Assembly: GCA_021029595.1 (NCBI GenBank)
Contig: JAJJOY010000002.1
Coordinates: 390,910 to 454,909 of the forward strand
Direction: 5' to 3'
Source: Hominenteromicrobium mulieris
GTDB taxonomy: Bacteria > Bacillota > Clostridia > Oscillospirales > Acutalibacteraceae
Length of the DNA: 64,000 nucleotides
In this document: piece by piece, positions 33,302-42,878 of the stretch
Position numbering within the stretch: the first letter of the stretch is position 1
How the letters are laid out: the number at the start of each line of letters is the position of its first letter
Notes under the pieces: model-generated
Seen by the model: only the letters and a program-made list of their open reading frames with translations
Database searches by the model: none
Told to the model about the DNA's origin: nothing
Program-made: the position numbers and the translations under genes

Positions 33302-35182
33302 ATGAAAAAGAAACAAAAGATTACGCTGTACCGCATCATCATCACCGCCGTGATGCTGGTCGTGTTACAGTTCTTACCTATCACGGGCATTCCGCGCCTT
33401 ATCGCGTACCTCGCCGCCTATCTCGTCATCGGCTACGATATTTTGAGAAAAGCCGGCAAGGGCATCCTAAACGGCCGCGCGTTCGACGAAAACTTTTTGA
33501 TGGCGCTCGCCACCCTCGGTGCGTTCTTCCTCGCCATTTGGACAAAGAGCGGCGATTATCTTGAGGGCATCGCCGTGATGCTGTTCTATCAGATCGGCGA
33601 GCTGTTCCAAAGCTACGCCGTCGGCAAAAGCCGCAAAAACATCTCCGCGCTGATGGACATCCGCCCGGACTACGCCAACATTGAAAAAGACGGCAAGTTA
33701 GAACAGGTCGATCCCGACGAAGTCGCGGTCGGCAGCATCATCGTCGTGCAGCCGGGCGAAAAAGTCCCGCTCGACGGCGTAGTCGAAAGCGGCAACGCAA
33801 GCCTTAATACCAGCGCGCTCACCGGCGAAAGCCTCCCGCGCGATGTCAAAGAGGGCGATGAGATCATCAGCGGCTGCATCAATTTAAACGGTGTTCTGAA
33901 AATCCGCACCACAAAGGAATTCGGCGAGTCCACCGTTTCCAAAATCCTCGACCTCGTTGAAAACGCCAGTTCCCGCAAGTCCCGTTCGGAAGCGTTCATC
34001 TCCCGCTTCGCTAAAATTTACACCCCGGCGGTCTGCATTTCCGCTGTACTGCTCGGCATTGCCGTGCCGCTCCTGCGCATGGCGTTCGGCATGGATGCCG
34101 CTTGGGTCGATTGGATCTACCGCGCGCTGACCTTCCTCGTTGTCAGCTGCCCGTGCGCACTTGTCATTTCCATCCCGCTCAGCTTCTTTGCGGGCATCGG
34201 CGGCGCAAGCCATGAGGGCGTGCTCATCAAGGGCTCCAACTATCTTGAAGCCCTCTCCGATGCAAAAATCGTCGTGTTCGATAAAACCGGCACGCTCACG
34301 CAGGGCGTGTTTGAGGTCACTGCCGTCCACCACAACACGATGGACGAAGCAAAGCTGCTCGAGTACGCCGCGCTCGCCGAGTGCGCCTCCTCCCACCCCA
34401 TCAGCAAAAGTTTGCAGAAAGCCTACGGCAAAGAGATCGACCGCAGCCGCGTAACGGACATTGAAGAAGTCAGCGGCAAGGGCATCACCGCCAAGGTCGA
34501 CGGGCACGAGGTCCTCGCCGGCAACGCAAAGCTCATGGCACTGCACAATATTCCATATAACGACTGCCACAGCGTCGGCACCATCATTCACATGTCAATC
34601 GACGGCGAATATGCCGGTCACATCGTTATCTCCGATGTCATCAAGCCTCATTCCAAGGAAGCCATTCAGAAGCTGAAGCACGCCGGTGTTGAAAAAACCG
34701 TCATGCTCACAGGCGATGCCAAGCGTGTGGCTGATCAGGTCGCCAAAGAGCTTGGCATTGACGAAGTTCGCAGCGAGCTGCTCCCGGGCGATAAGGTCAA
34801 CGAAGTCGAAAAGCTCATTCAGAATAAGCCGAAGAAAGCAAACCTCGCGTTCGTCGGCGACGGCATCAACGATGCGCCGGTGCTCACCCGTGCCGATATC
34901 GGCATCGCCATGGGCGCCATGGGCAGCGATGCCGCCATCGAAGCCGCAGACGTTGTCCTCATGGACGATGATCCGATGCAGATTGCAAAGGCCATCAAAA
35001 TTTCCCGTAAGTGCATCGGCATCGTCAAGCAGAACATCGTGTTCTCGCTCATCGTCAAGTTCGGCTGTCTCGCGCTCACCGCGTTCGGTCTTGCGAACAT
35101 GTGGGCAGCCATCTTTGCGGATGTCGGTGTCATGATTATCGCGGTTCTCAACGCCATCCGCGCTTTGAAGTACAAAAAATAA
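33302..35182 (+). CDS. P1B-type heavy-metal ATPase, zinc/cadmium/lead group
   Basis: 626 residues. No N-terminal HMA domain; eight membrane segments. Actuator loop ALTGESLPRD, transport motif SCPCALVISIPL, phosphorylation site FDKTGTLTQG, HP motif in SSHPISKSLQ, GDGINDAPVLTRADIG, and ADVGVMIIAVLNAIR in the last membrane segment. CPC together with the Asp in the last segment (DxG) points to divalent zinc, cadmium or lead export (P1B-2), not copper. ATG after AGAGG. Under the ArsR-AraC operator. Confidence 0.93.
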   Translation: MKKKQKITLYRIIITAVMLVVLQFLPITGIPRLIAYLAAYLVIGYDILRKAGKGILNGRAFDENFLMALATLGAFFLAIWTKSGDYLEGIAVMLFYQIGELFQSYAVGKSRKNISALMDIRPDYANIEKDGKLEQVDPDEVAVGSIIVVQPGEKVPLDGVVESGNASLNTSALTGESLPRDVKEGDEIISGCINLNGVLKIRTTKEFGESTVSKILDLVENASSRKSRSEAFISRFAKIYTPAVCISAVLLGIAVPLLRMAFGMDAAWVDWIYRALTFLVVSCPCALVISIPLSFFAGIGGASHEGVLIKGSNYLEALSDAKIVVFDKTGTLTQGVFEVTAVHHNTMDEAKLLEYAALAECASSHPISKSLQKAYGKEIDRSRVTDIEEVSGKGITAKVDGHEVLAGNAKLMALHNIPYNDCHSVGTIIHMSIDGEYAGHIVISDVIKPHSKEAIQKLKHAGVEKTVMLTGDAKRVADQVAKELGIDEVRSELLPGDKVNEVEKLIQNKPKKANLAFVGDGINDAPVLTRADIGIAMGAMGSDAAIEAADVVLMDDDPMQIAKAIKISRKCIGIVKQNIVFSLIVKFGCLALTAFGLANMWAAIFADVGVMIIAVLNAIRALKYKK

Positions 35183-35197
35183 AAGATAACATACCAA

Positions 35198-35242
35198 AAC
35201 GCCCTTCCGCTGCGGTTTTTCCGTAAGCGGGAGGGCGTTTTT
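35198..35242. terminator. Bidirectional terminator, ATPase and sortase genes
   Basis: AACGCCCT-CCGCT/AGCGG-AGGGCGTT with TTTTT on the plus strand and TTTTGG on the minus strand. Confidence 0.85.
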
Positions 35243-35260
35243 CGTTTTCTGTTTCAGCTT

Positions 35261-36307
35261 TTAATCTTTGTACAGATTGCCCGTGTACCAATCCACCATG
35301 CCGTTTTGGACAGCGTCCTCAAAGTAGTCGGGCCAGTAGTCCGGCGCTTTGCCGGAGGGATACCAAATGTCCGGGTACAACACGTTTTCGTTCTCCGTGA
35401 TTTTTGAGGTGTCCACGGTCGCATCTTCGCCGTCACGCACCTTGCGCGCCACGATCACCGTGCGGAAGCCCTCATATTCATACGAGCATGTTGAAAGCAT
35501 CACCGTTTTGTCGTTTTCGTTCAGGTCAACGCCGGTGTTCACCATGCTGCGTTTCATCACATCGTAGTAAAACTGCATCTTGTCTTCCGCAGAGTCAAAA
35601 TCGCCGCGCAGATAGTTGAACAGTTCCCCTTGGTTATCGTATGTATTCGTCTTGAATACCGAAACAATCTTCCATTCCGCCGCTTCCTTTTCGGTGTCAT
35701 AGCGGAATACCGGACAGCTTTTCACGGTCTTGGCACTGCCAAAACCGATCACCTGCCAGAACATTCTGCCGTCCTGCATGCTGTGCCCGTGCAAAACCTG
35801 ATTATCGGAGTCCACCGTGCACATACCGTCCAAAAAGATGCTGCCGTACTTCGTGCTTTCCTTTTTGTAGTTGCGGTAAAGGTAATACTGCGGGTCGCCT
35901 GCAGGCGGTGTCAGCACCGGAAAATTGATGTCCGTGCCGTCCAGCTGCACCCAGCCCGTAATGTCGCTGTTCACACTTTGCAGCTTCAAAACAGCTTCGC
36001 AACGGCGCTCCAGCTCTGCCATGCGTTCGCTGTCCGCCGTGTCGTCTTCAGAAGTCGCCGGGACCACGCTTTCCGTGTCGCCCGCTTCGGAGTAGATTTT
36101 CTGAATCTCACCTACGTTTTTATCCGTCACATACGGGTTCACAATGAGCTCAATTACAAGCACCGCCGCCGAAACGACAAAAATCACCGAAAACAGCGTG
36201 ATGAGCACCGGGAACAGAATTCTCCGCTTTCTCGGCTGCATACTTTCTTCGTCTTCATAGACCGCCACGCGCCGCATAGGCTCCGGCTCGCGGTATTTGC
36301 GCCGCAC
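35261..36307 (-). CDS. srtB: Class B sortase
   Basis: 348 residues from GTG 36307, four bases after the cinA stop, with GAGG eight bases upstream; ATG 36277 is an alternative. Cytoplasmic basic N-terminus, one membrane segment (LFPVLITLFSVIFVVSAAVL), then the sortase barrel: INFPVLTPP, catalytic His in LHGHSMQDG, Cys in LSTCSYEYEG and Arg in FRTVIVARKV. The long beta6/7 region with a helix fits class B. It anchors surface proteins to peptidoglycan. No substrate with a sorting signal is seen in the window. Last gene of the six-gene operon. Confidence 0.93.
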   Translation of the reverse strand: MRRKYREPEPMRRVAVYEDEESMQPRKRRILFPVLITLFSVIFVVSAAVLVIELIVNPYVTDKNVGEIQKIYSEAGDTESVVPATSEDDTADSERMAELERRCEAVLKLQSVNSDITGWVQLDGTDINFPVLTPPAGDPQYYLYRNYKKESTKYGSIFLDGMCTVDSDNQVLHGHSMQDGRMFWQVIGFGSAKTVKSCPVFRYDTEKEAAEWKIVSVFKTNTYDNQGELFNYLRGDFDSAEDKMQFYYDVMKRSMVNTGVDLNENDKTVMLSTCSYEYEGFRTVIVARKVRDGEDATVDTSKITENENVLYPDIWYPSGKAPDYWPDYFEDAVQNGMVDWYTGNLYKD

Positions 36308-36310
36308 GCG

Positions 36311-37564
36311 TTACGCCTCGTCCACCGGCAAACCGGCAAGGTAGCGGCGCACCATATCGAGTGCTTTGGAGGCCGCGCAGTGGCGGTGCCATTCGCGGGA
36401 TTTCAGTCTGCCCATCGGCTGGCGCTTTGCCACCCACGTGTTCTTGCCGTCACTCAACGCAATGTACACAAGGCCCACCGGCTTTTCTTCTGTGCCGCCG
36501 TCCGGGCCCGCAATGCCCGTGATACCCACGCCGATGTCTGCACCGCTCTCACGCACAATGCCTTCCGCCATCGCGCGCGCCGTCTGTTCGCTCACTGCGC
36601 CGTATGTCACAAGCGTCTCGTGCGGTACGCCGAGCAAACGCTCCTTCACGCAGTTTGCATACGTCACACAGCCCGTCTCAAACACGGCGGAGGAACCCGG
36701 AATATCTGTAATGCGCTTTGCAAGCATACCGCCCGTGCAGGATTCCGCCGTCGCAAGCTTCTTGCCCGCCTTTTTAAGCTCACTGACCACAAGCTCCTCC
36801 AGCGTCTCCACGTCCACACCGTACACGAAGTTGCCGATGCGCTTCTTCAATTCTTCCACCACCGGCACGCACATCGCGTCCGCTTCTTCTTTCGTTGCGG
36901 CCTTCGCCGTCACGCGCACGAACATCTCGCCTTCCTTGGCATACGGCGCCACGGTCGGGTTGCTCTGCTCCATCAGGTCTTCGATCATCTGTGCCACCGG
37001 CGCTTCGCCTCTGCCGTACACATGCACGCTGTGCGAAGCAATGACCGCGCTCTGGAATTTCTCAAGGTACGGCACGGCATAGTTGTGCAGCATCGGGGTC
37101 AATTCCGAAGGCGGGCCGGGCAGCATGATGACGATCTTGCCCTTGTCCGTCCGGAACGCGCAGCCGGGCGCAGTGCCGTTGTCGTTTTTCAGCGCGGTGC
37201 AGCCCTCCGGCAGCATCGCCTGCTTCATCTGGTTTTCGGTCATGCCGCCGTTTGCAAAGTAATCGAGCAAATGCTGGTAGCTCTGCTCGTGCAAAACGAG
37301 CTTCTTGCCCGCAGCCGCCGCCACGGTCTCTTTCGTCAGGTCGTCGCCCGTCGGCCCAAGGCCGCCCGTCGTGATGAGAATATCGCTTCTGTCGAGCGCG
37401 TCGTAAACAGCCTTTTCCAGTCTGCCCACGTTGTCGCCAACTACGGCGGCGTAGAGCAGATCAATGCCGAGCGCCGAAAGCGCCTTTGCAACGATTGTTG
37501 TGTCCGTGTTCACGGTCTGGCCGAGCAAAAGCTCTGTACCTACCGATAATACTTCTGCCTGCAT
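36311..37564 (-). CDS. cinA: CinA (ADP-ribose pyrophosphatase / NMN deamidase type)
   Basis: 417 residues, standard two-domain CinA. The N-terminal molybdopterin-binding-like domain (AEVLSVGTELLLGQTVNTD, TTGGLGPTGDDLT, MLPGPPSE) hydrolyses ADP-ribose, and the C-terminal PncC domain (ATAESCTGGMLAKRITDIPG, GITGIAGPDGGTEEKPVG) deamidates nicotinamide mononucleotide. Location in one operon with NAD synthetase fits pyridine-nucleotide recycling. Confidence 0.94.
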   Translation of the reverse strand: MQAEVLSVGTELLLGQTVNTDTTIVAKALSALGIDLLYAAVVGDNVGRLEKAVYDALDRSDILITTGGLGPTGDDLTKETVAAAAGKKLVLHEQSYQHLLDYFANGGMTENQMKQAMLPEGCTALKNDNGTAPGCAFRTDKGKIVIMLPGPPSELTPMLHNYAVPYLEKFQSAVIASHSVHVYGRGEAPVAQMIEDLMEQSNPTVAPYAKEGEMFVRVTAKAATKEEADAMCVPVVEELKKRIGNFVYGVDVETLEELVVSELKKAGKKLATAESCTGGMLAKRITDIPGSSAVFETGCVTYANCVKERLLGVPHETLVTYGAVSEQTARAMAEGIVRESGADIGVGITGIAGPDGGTEEKPVGLVYIALSDGKNTWVAKRQPMGRLKSREWHRHCAASKALDMVRRYLAGLPVDEA

Positions 37565-37581
37565 GGTAAAATTCCCCTTTC

Positions 37582-38748
37582 TTACAGATGACGGATCTCC
37601 GTCTTTTCAAGGCAATTTTTCAAAAGCTGTTCCACATCAAGTTTCTGTTCCGCAGCCTCCACCACGTTCAAAGTGGGGCGGGTGCGCGGGTGCTTCGGCG
37701 TAAACACCGTGCAGCAGTCCTCATACGGCTCAATGGAAATATCATACGTGTCAATGCGGTGCGCAAGCGTCACGATTTCCGACTTGTCGCTGCCGATAAG
37801 CGGACGGAAAACCGGCATATTCGCCGCGGCGTCCGTGCAGGCGATGGCCTGTATCGTCTGGCTTGCCACCTGCCCAAGGCTCTCACCCGTGATGAGTGCA
37901 CTGCATTCGCGCTCGCGTGCAATGCGCTCGGCGGCACGCATCATAAAGCGGCGCATAATCACGGTCGCAAGCTCCTCCGGGCAGTTGTCTCGAATTTGCT
38001 CCTGAATTTCGGTGAACGGCACGGTAATCATGTCCATTCTGCCCGCGTATTCGCCGACCTTCTTCAGCAGCGCCACCACCTTTTCATGTGCGCGCTCGCT
38101 CGTGTACGGCGGGCTCGCAAAGTGAATGGCCGTCAGCTCCACGCCGCGCTTTGCCATCATCCACGCCGCCACCGGGCTGTCGAGGCCGCCGCTGATGAGA
38201 ATAGCCGCCTTGCCGCCCGTGCCCACCGGAATGCCGCCCGCGCCGGGCTTCGTCTCGCCGTGGATATACGCCGCTTTCTCGCGGATTTCCACGCGCACCG
38301 TGATCTCCGGGTTATGCACGTCTACGGAAATGTGCGGGTTCGCGCACAGCAGCGCCGCGCCCACCTCGCGGGAGATTTCCATGGAGCCGAGCGGGAACTT
38401 CTTGTCCGCACGCTTCGATTCCACCTTGAACGTCTTAAAGCCCGCAAGTGTGTCATTGAGGTATTCCGGCGCCATTTTTGTAATGGCGTCCATGTCCTTT
38501 TCACACACGCAAGCGCGCGCATAGCCGATGACGCCGAAAATCTTCGAGATGCGCTCCTCGGCCTCGTCAATGTCCGCGTCCTCGTCCTTCGGTTCAATGT
38601 AAATGGTGGACTGCATGGAGTACACCTCAAAGTTGCCCGCGCGCGCAATGCGGCGGCGAATGTTCTTTAACAGTCGGTCTTCAAACGTGCGGCGATTCAA
38701 TCCCTTTAAGACGATCTCGCCGAGCTTGACCAGAATCACTTCCTGCAT
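37582..38748 (-). CDS. thiI: tRNA 4-thiouridine synthetase
   Basis: 388 residues: ferredoxin-like, THUMP and PP-loop domains (ISGGLDSPVAAWMMAKRG), without the C-terminal rhodanese domain found in enteric ThiI. Such short forms take sulfur directly from a dedicated NifS-like desulfurase, which is encoded 32 bases upstream. It modifies U8 of tRNA; a role in thiazole synthesis is possible but not required. Confidence 0.95.
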   Translation of the reverse strand: MQEVILVKLGEIVLKGLNRRTFEDRLLKNIRRRIARAGNFEVYSMQSTIYIEPKDEDADIDEAEERISKIFGVIGYARACVCEKDMDAITKMAPEYLNDTLAGFKTFKVESKRADKKFPLGSMEISREVGAALLCANPHISVDVHNPEITVRVEIREKAAYIHGETKPGAGGIPVGTGGKAAILISGGLDSPVAAWMMAKRGVELTAIHFASPPYTSERAHEKVVALLKKVGEYAGRMDMITVPFTEIQEQIRDNCPEELATVIMRRFMMRAAERIARERECSALITGESLGQVASQTIQAIACTDAAANMPVFRPLIGSDKSEIVTLAHRIDTYDISIEPYEDCCTVFTPKHPRTRPTLNVVEAAEQKLDVEQLLKNCLEKTEIRHL

Positions 38749-38780
38749 GACAAAATTCCTTTCCGTCTATAAACTCACGC

Positions 38781-39926
38781 TTACGCGTGCGAAAGCGTTT
38801 GGAGGCCCTCTTTCAAGGCGTCCGCAAACGCGTCCATTTCTTCTGCTGTGTTTTCCGCCGAAAGGCTTACGCGCAGCGATGTTTCAACGCGCTCCTTCGG
38901 CAGCTGCATCGCGCTCAGAACGTGGCTCGGTTTTGCCTTGCCGCACGCGGAACCGCTTGAAACAAAAATGTTTCGCTCCGCCAAAAAGTGCAGCATCGTC
39001 TCCGCGCGCACGCGCCCTGCCGAAAGATTCACAATATACGGCAGCGCGTTTTCGGGCGAGTTCAAAACAACCTCCGGCATCGCTTTCAGCCGTTCAATCA
39101 AATGCACCTGCACCGCTTTTACGTGTGTGAGCGCCTCTTTTTCCGTCATCATGTGCTTCACCGCTTCGCCGAACGCACAAATTTGCGGCACGCCCTCGGT
39201 GCCGGGGCGCAGATTTTTCTCTTGCCCGCCGCCGAAACTGTGCGGCAAAATGCGTATGCCGCTTTTCACGTACAGCGCACCCACGCCCTTCGGCGCATGC
39301 ACCTTGTGGCCCGAAACACTGATGAGGTCAACACCGAGCTTTTTCGGCTGGAGCGGAATTTTGCAGAAGCCCTGCACCGCGTCCGTGTGAAACAGCGCCG
39401 GGGCCTTTTTCCTCTTGATCATGCCTGCAATGTCTTTCAGCGGCAGCAAAACGCCTGTTTCGTTATTCACCGCCATCACGCTGACCAAAATCGTCTTCGC
39501 ATCAATGGCTGCATCAAATTTCTCTTTCGGAATATTTCCGTCCGCCTCCGGCTGCACATACACGACCTCAAAGCCCTCTTTTTCAAGCTGTGCCATCGTA
39601 TTGAGCACCGCCGGATGCTCGATCGCCGTCGTCACAATCTTGTTGCCCGCGCGCTTTTTCGCGTGCGCCGCACCCAAAATCGCAATGTTGTCGCTCTCTG
39701 TGCCGCCGGACGTGAAATAAATCTCCCCCGGCTGTGCCGAAAGTCTCTCGGCGATGATCTCCCGCGCCGCAGTCATCTCCTTTTCCGCCGCAAAGCCCTT
39801 GCTGTGCAGCGAAGAGGGGTTGCCGTAGCATTCCGTCATCATGTAAAGCGCCTTTTCCGCCGCCTCTTTTGAAACGCGCGTCGTCGCGCTGTTGTCCAAA
39901 TAAATTTCCTGTGTCGTATCCATCAT
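38781..39926 (-). CDS. nifS: Cysteine desulfurase (NifS-like)
   Basis: 381 residues. PLP enzyme: EIYLDNSATTRVS, VMAVNNETGVLLPL, PLP Lys in SVSGHKVHAPKGVGAL, catalytic Cys in SSGSACGKAKPSH. It supplies persulfide sulfur to ThiI downstream. The ATG has AAGGGA upstream and lies six bases after the hydroxyacid dehydrogenase stop. Confidence 0.93.
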   Translation of the reverse strand: MMDTTQEIYLDNSATTRVSKEAAEKALYMMTECYGNPSSLHSKGFAAEKEMTAAREIIAERLSAQPGEIYFTSGGTESDNIAILGAAHAKKRAGNKIVTTAIEHPAVLNTMAQLEKEGFEVVYVQPEADGNIPKEKFDAAIDAKTILVSVMAVNNETGVLLPLKDIAGMIKRKKAPALFHTDAVQGFCKIPLQPKKLGVDLISVSGHKVHAPKGVGALYVKSGIRILPHSFGGGQEKNLRPGTEGVPQICAFGEAVKHMMTEKEALTHVKAVQVHLIERLKAMPEVVLNSPENALPYIVNLSAGRVRAETMLHFLAERNIFVSSGSACGKAKPSHVLSAMQLPKERVETSLRVSLSAENTAEEMDAFADALKEGLQTLSHA

Positions 39927-39932
39927 TATCCC

Positions 39933-40883
39933 TTACAGTTTTCGGTAGCCGGTCGAAAAATCGACCACATTTCTAAGCGGCTCACCCGCCAGGAAACGCT
40001 TTAAATTCTCCGCCATAATACGCACAATGCGGTCGTGCGTCTCCTGCAAATGGTATCCGCCGGAGATATGCGGTGTGATGACCGCGTTTTCCATCTTCCA
40101 CAGCGGGTGATCTGCGGGCAGCGGCTCCGGGTCGGTCACGTCCACGCCCGCGCCCGCAAGCTTTCCGTTTTCCAGCGCCGCGCACAGCGCATCTGTGTCG
40201 ACGATCATCCCGCGGCCGACATTTAATAAAATCGCGCCGTCCTTCATCTTCGCCATGCGCTCTGCGTCAAACATGCCCTTCGTTGCCGTCGTGCCCGGCA
40301 GCGTGATGGCCACGCAGTCCGCCTGTGGCAAATATTCGTCAAGCTTATCGGTGTGGATGAGCTCGTCCACAAAATCGGGCTTATCCGTACCCGTGCGGCG
40401 CACGCCGATCACCCTTGCGCCCAGCGCTTTCGCACGCTTCGCAAATTCCCCACCGATGTCGCCGAGGCCGAGCACCAGCACCGTCGAGTTCCACGCCGAG
40501 CGCACCTGCCCGAGGTCGCACCACTTGCCTGTGCGCTGCACATCGCGGTACAAATGCAGCTTTTTTAAAAGTTCAAGCCACACCGCGACCATGTATTCCG
40601 AAATCGCAAGGCCATACGCGCCCGTTGCATTCGTCAAAACGGTCTCCTTCGGCAGACAGCCGTGGATATACCCGTCCACGCCCGCACTGTTCGTCTGCAA
40701 CCATTTGAGCTTATCGCCGGTCGAGATGAGCTTCGGGCTCACGTTGCCGAGGATTATATCCGCGTTCTGCACGTCCTCGCGCTCCGCCTTGCCCTCTTTA
40801 TAAATAAACGTCTCCCCCGGCGCGGCTTCTTCGAGCCACACGCGCTGATAGGGCTTTGTCTCCATCGCAACTAAAATGTTCAC
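39933..40883 (-). CDS. D-2-hydroxyacid dehydrogenase
   Basis: 316 residues from GTG 40883, which overlaps the nadE stop (GTGA) and has AGGAG upstream; a longer frame to 40919 lies in nadE. Rossmann motif VLVLGLGDIGGEFAKRA, then LPGTTATKGMF, VGRGMIVDTDAL, and catalytic Arg/Glu/His in the usual places, the His in ITPHISGGY. It is close to the divergent branch of NAD(P)-dependent 2-oxoacid reductases (GhrA/YcdW-like). Substrate unknown. Confidence 0.88.
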   Translation of the reverse strand: MNILVAMETKPYQRVWLEEAAPGETFIYKEGKAEREDVQNADIILGNVSPKLISTGDKLKWLQTNSAGVDGYIHGCLPKETVLTNATGAYGLAISEYMVAVWLELLKKLHLYRDVQRTGKWCDLGQVRSAWNSTVLVLGLGDIGGEFAKRAKALGARVIGVRRTGTDKPDFVDELIHTDKLDEYLPQADCVAITLPGTTATKGMFDAERMAKMKDGAILLNVGRGMIVDTDALCAALENGKLAGAGVDVTDPEPLPADHPLWKMENAVITPHISGGYHLQETHDRIVRIMAENLKRFLAGEPLRNVVDFSTGYRKL

Positions 40884-42778
40884 AGTGTCTCGATCTCCTC
40901 TCTCCACACCGTATTGCACGCGTCGCTCGGCATGCGGAAATCGCCGCGCGGCGAAAGCGTCACAGAGCCCACCTTCGGGCCGTCCGGCAGGCAGGAGCGC
41001 TTAAACTGCTGCTGGAAGAAGCGGCGGTAGAACGTTTTCAGCCACTTTTTAATGGTCTCGGCGTCATACTGCCCCGCAAATGAGCGCAGCGCCATCGCAT
41101 AAATTTTACGTGGCGTAAACCCAAAACGCAGCATGTAATACAAATAGTAATCATGCAGTTCATACGGCCCCACAAGGTCTTCCGTCTTCTGTGAAATTTC
41201 GCCGTCCTTCGGCGGCAATAATTCCGGGCTGACCGGCGTGTCCAAAATATCAAGTAAAACACGGCGCAGCTCGTCGTTGCCGTGCATCGCCTCATAACGC
41301 ACGAGGTGGCGCACCAGTGTCTTCGGGATAGACGCGTTCACCGCATACATCGACATGTGGTCGCCGTTGTACGTCGCCCAGCCGAGCGCAAGCTCGGAAA
41401 GGTCGCCCGTGCCGATGACAATACCGCCGTACTGATTCGCAATGTCCATCAAAAGCTGCGTGCGCTCGCGCGCCTGCGAATTTTCATACGTCACGTCCAG
41501 CACCTCGGGATCGTGCTGAATGTCCTTAAAGTGCTGCTCCACCGCCTTCGCAATCGGAATTTCGTCAAAATGCACCTTGAGCTCTTCCGCAAGGCACTGC
41601 GCGTTGCTCTTCGTGCGCGCCGTCGTGCCGAAGCATGGCATCGATACCGTGCGGATGCCCGTGCGCGGCAGGCCGAGCATATCAAACGCGTTCGCCGTCA
41701 CAAGCAACGCCAACGTGGAATCGAGACCGCCCGAAAGCCCAATGACCGCCGTTTTACAGCCGATGTGCTTCAGTCTCGTCGCGAGACCCGTCGCCTGCAT
41801 TTTGAGGATCGTCTCGCAGCGTGCGGAAAGGTCGGCGTCGTCCTTCGGCACAAACGGGTACGGGTACGCCGTGCGCGTCGTCTCAAACTCGGGCAGGTCC
41901 ATCGAAGCGTCGATGATGTCGCACACAGGCTCGTCCTGCCACGTATTCATGCGGCGGCGCTCCTGCACAAGGCGCTCCACGTCGATGTCGCCGTAGGTGA
42001 TGCCGTTCGTAAACAAATCGCTCTCGTTCAGTAACGAGCCGTTTTCGCAAATCAAATTGTGTCCCGCAAAGATCATGTCCGTCGTGCTTTCGCCAAAGCC
42101 GCTGTCCGCGTACACATACGCTGCAAGCAGACGACCGGAGTGCATGCGCAGCATGTCGCGGCGGTACTGCGCCTTACCGATAATTTCATCGCTGCACGAA
42201 AGATTTAATAAAACGGTCGCGCCGCCCTTTGCAAGCGTCACACTCGGCGGATCTGCCACCCAAACATCCTCGCAGATCTCCACGCCCACGGTCACGTCCG
42301 GCGCAAGCTCAAACACCACGTCACGGCAGCCGTACCAGTCGCCCGCATAGCGCAGCATGCCGCTTTCCGGCGCGGGGGAAAAATGGCGCAGCTCGTAAAA
42401 TTCGGAGTAATTCGGAATATGCTGCTTTGCCGGCAGGCCCAGCAAAACGCCGCGGCTGAACACCGCCGCGCAGTTATACAGCGCCCCGCCGGACGGGATC
42501 GGCATACCCACCGCGCACAGAATATCGAGGTCTTCCGTCTCTTCGATGAGGTCAAACAGGCACGCCTTCGCGCTTTCCATCAGCTTTCTGTCCTTAAACA
42601 GGTCGCCGCAGGTGTATCCCGTCATCGCAAGCTCCGGGAACGCGATGACCGAAGCGCCGTTTGCGGCCGCCTCGCGGATCATCTTCGCCATCTCGTTTTT
42701 GTTGTACGGGCAGTCCGCCACTTTCACGTGCGGTGTAGCCGCCGCCACGCGCACCATTCCGTCTATTTTTATGCTCAC
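40880..42778 (-). CDS. nadE: Glutamine-dependent NAD synthetase
   Basis: 632 residues from GTG 42778, with AGGAG seven bases upstream; it reads VSIKIDGMVRVAAATPHVKV. N-terminal nitrilase-type glutaminase (Glu in AFPELAMTGYTCGD, Cys in GVEICEDVWVADPP) and C-terminal ATP pyrophosphatase (VIGLSGGLDSTLALLV). It amidates deamido-NAD. First gene of the operon nadE, hydroxyacid dehydrogenase, nifS, thiI, cinA, srtB. A palindrome overlaps its promoter start. Confidence 0.95.
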   Translation of the reverse strand: MSIKIDGMVRVAAATPHVKVADCPYNKNEMAKMIREAAANGASVIAFPELAMTGYTCGDLFKDRKLMESAKACLFDLIEETEDLDILCAVGMPIPSGGALYNCAAVFSRGVLLGLPAKQHIPNYSEFYELRHFSPAPESGMLRYAGDWYGCRDVVFELAPDVTVGVEICEDVWVADPPSVTLAKGGATVLLNLSCSDEIIGKAQYRRDMLRMHSGRLLAAYVYADSGFGESTTDMIFAGHNLICENGSLLNESDLFTNGITYGDIDVERLVQERRRMNTWQDEPVCDIIDASMDLPEFETTRTAYPYPFVPKDDADLSARCETILKMQATGLATRLKHIGCKTAVIGLSGGLDSTLALLVTANAFDMLGLPRTGIRTVSMPCFGTTARTKSNAQCLAEELKVHFDEIPIAKAVEQHFKDIQHDPEVLDVTYENSQARERTQLLMDIANQYGGIVIGTGDLSELALGWATYNGDHMSMYAVNASIPKTLVRHLVRYEAMHGNDELRRVLLDILDTPVSPELLPPKDGEISQKTEDLVGPYELHDYYLYYMLRFGFTPRKIYAMALRSFAGQYDAETIKKWLKTFYRRFFQQQFKRSCLPDGPKVGSVTLSPRGDFRMPSDACNTVWREEIETL

Positions 42779-42795
42779 AAATAAGCTCCTCTCAA

Positions 42796-42821
42796 GTGTC
42801 ACCGGAGGTGACACAATTATA
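42796..42821 (-). promoter_or_regulatory. nadE promoter -10 box with adjoining palindrome
   Basis: TATAAT (42816-42821, minus) is directly followed by GTGTCACC-GGA-GGTGACAC (42796-42814), a perfect eight-base-arm palindrome across the expected start. It is a likely operator or a 5' hairpin. No convincing -35 box. Confidence 0.5.
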
Positions 42822-42837
42822 TTCACTTGCACAAATT

Positions 42838-42863
42838 CCCCCTGCCGAAAAAAGAGCAGGGGG
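42838..42863 (-). terminator. Hairpin after the VanW gene
   Basis: CCCCCTGC/GCAGGGGG with a ten-base loop, followed by AATTTGTG on the minus strand; the poor uracil run makes it a modest terminator. Confidence 0.55.
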
Positions 42864-42878
42864 AAACTGTTTTTATTC

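Noticed and set aside
35630..37549. A 639-codon plus-strand open frame
   Set aside because: Antisense to the sortase and cinA genes; composition is dominated by His, Arg and Ala, the usual mirror of GC-rich coding DNA.
37588..38670. A 360-codon plus-strand open frame
   Set aside because: Antisense to thiI, which has full motifs and correct length.
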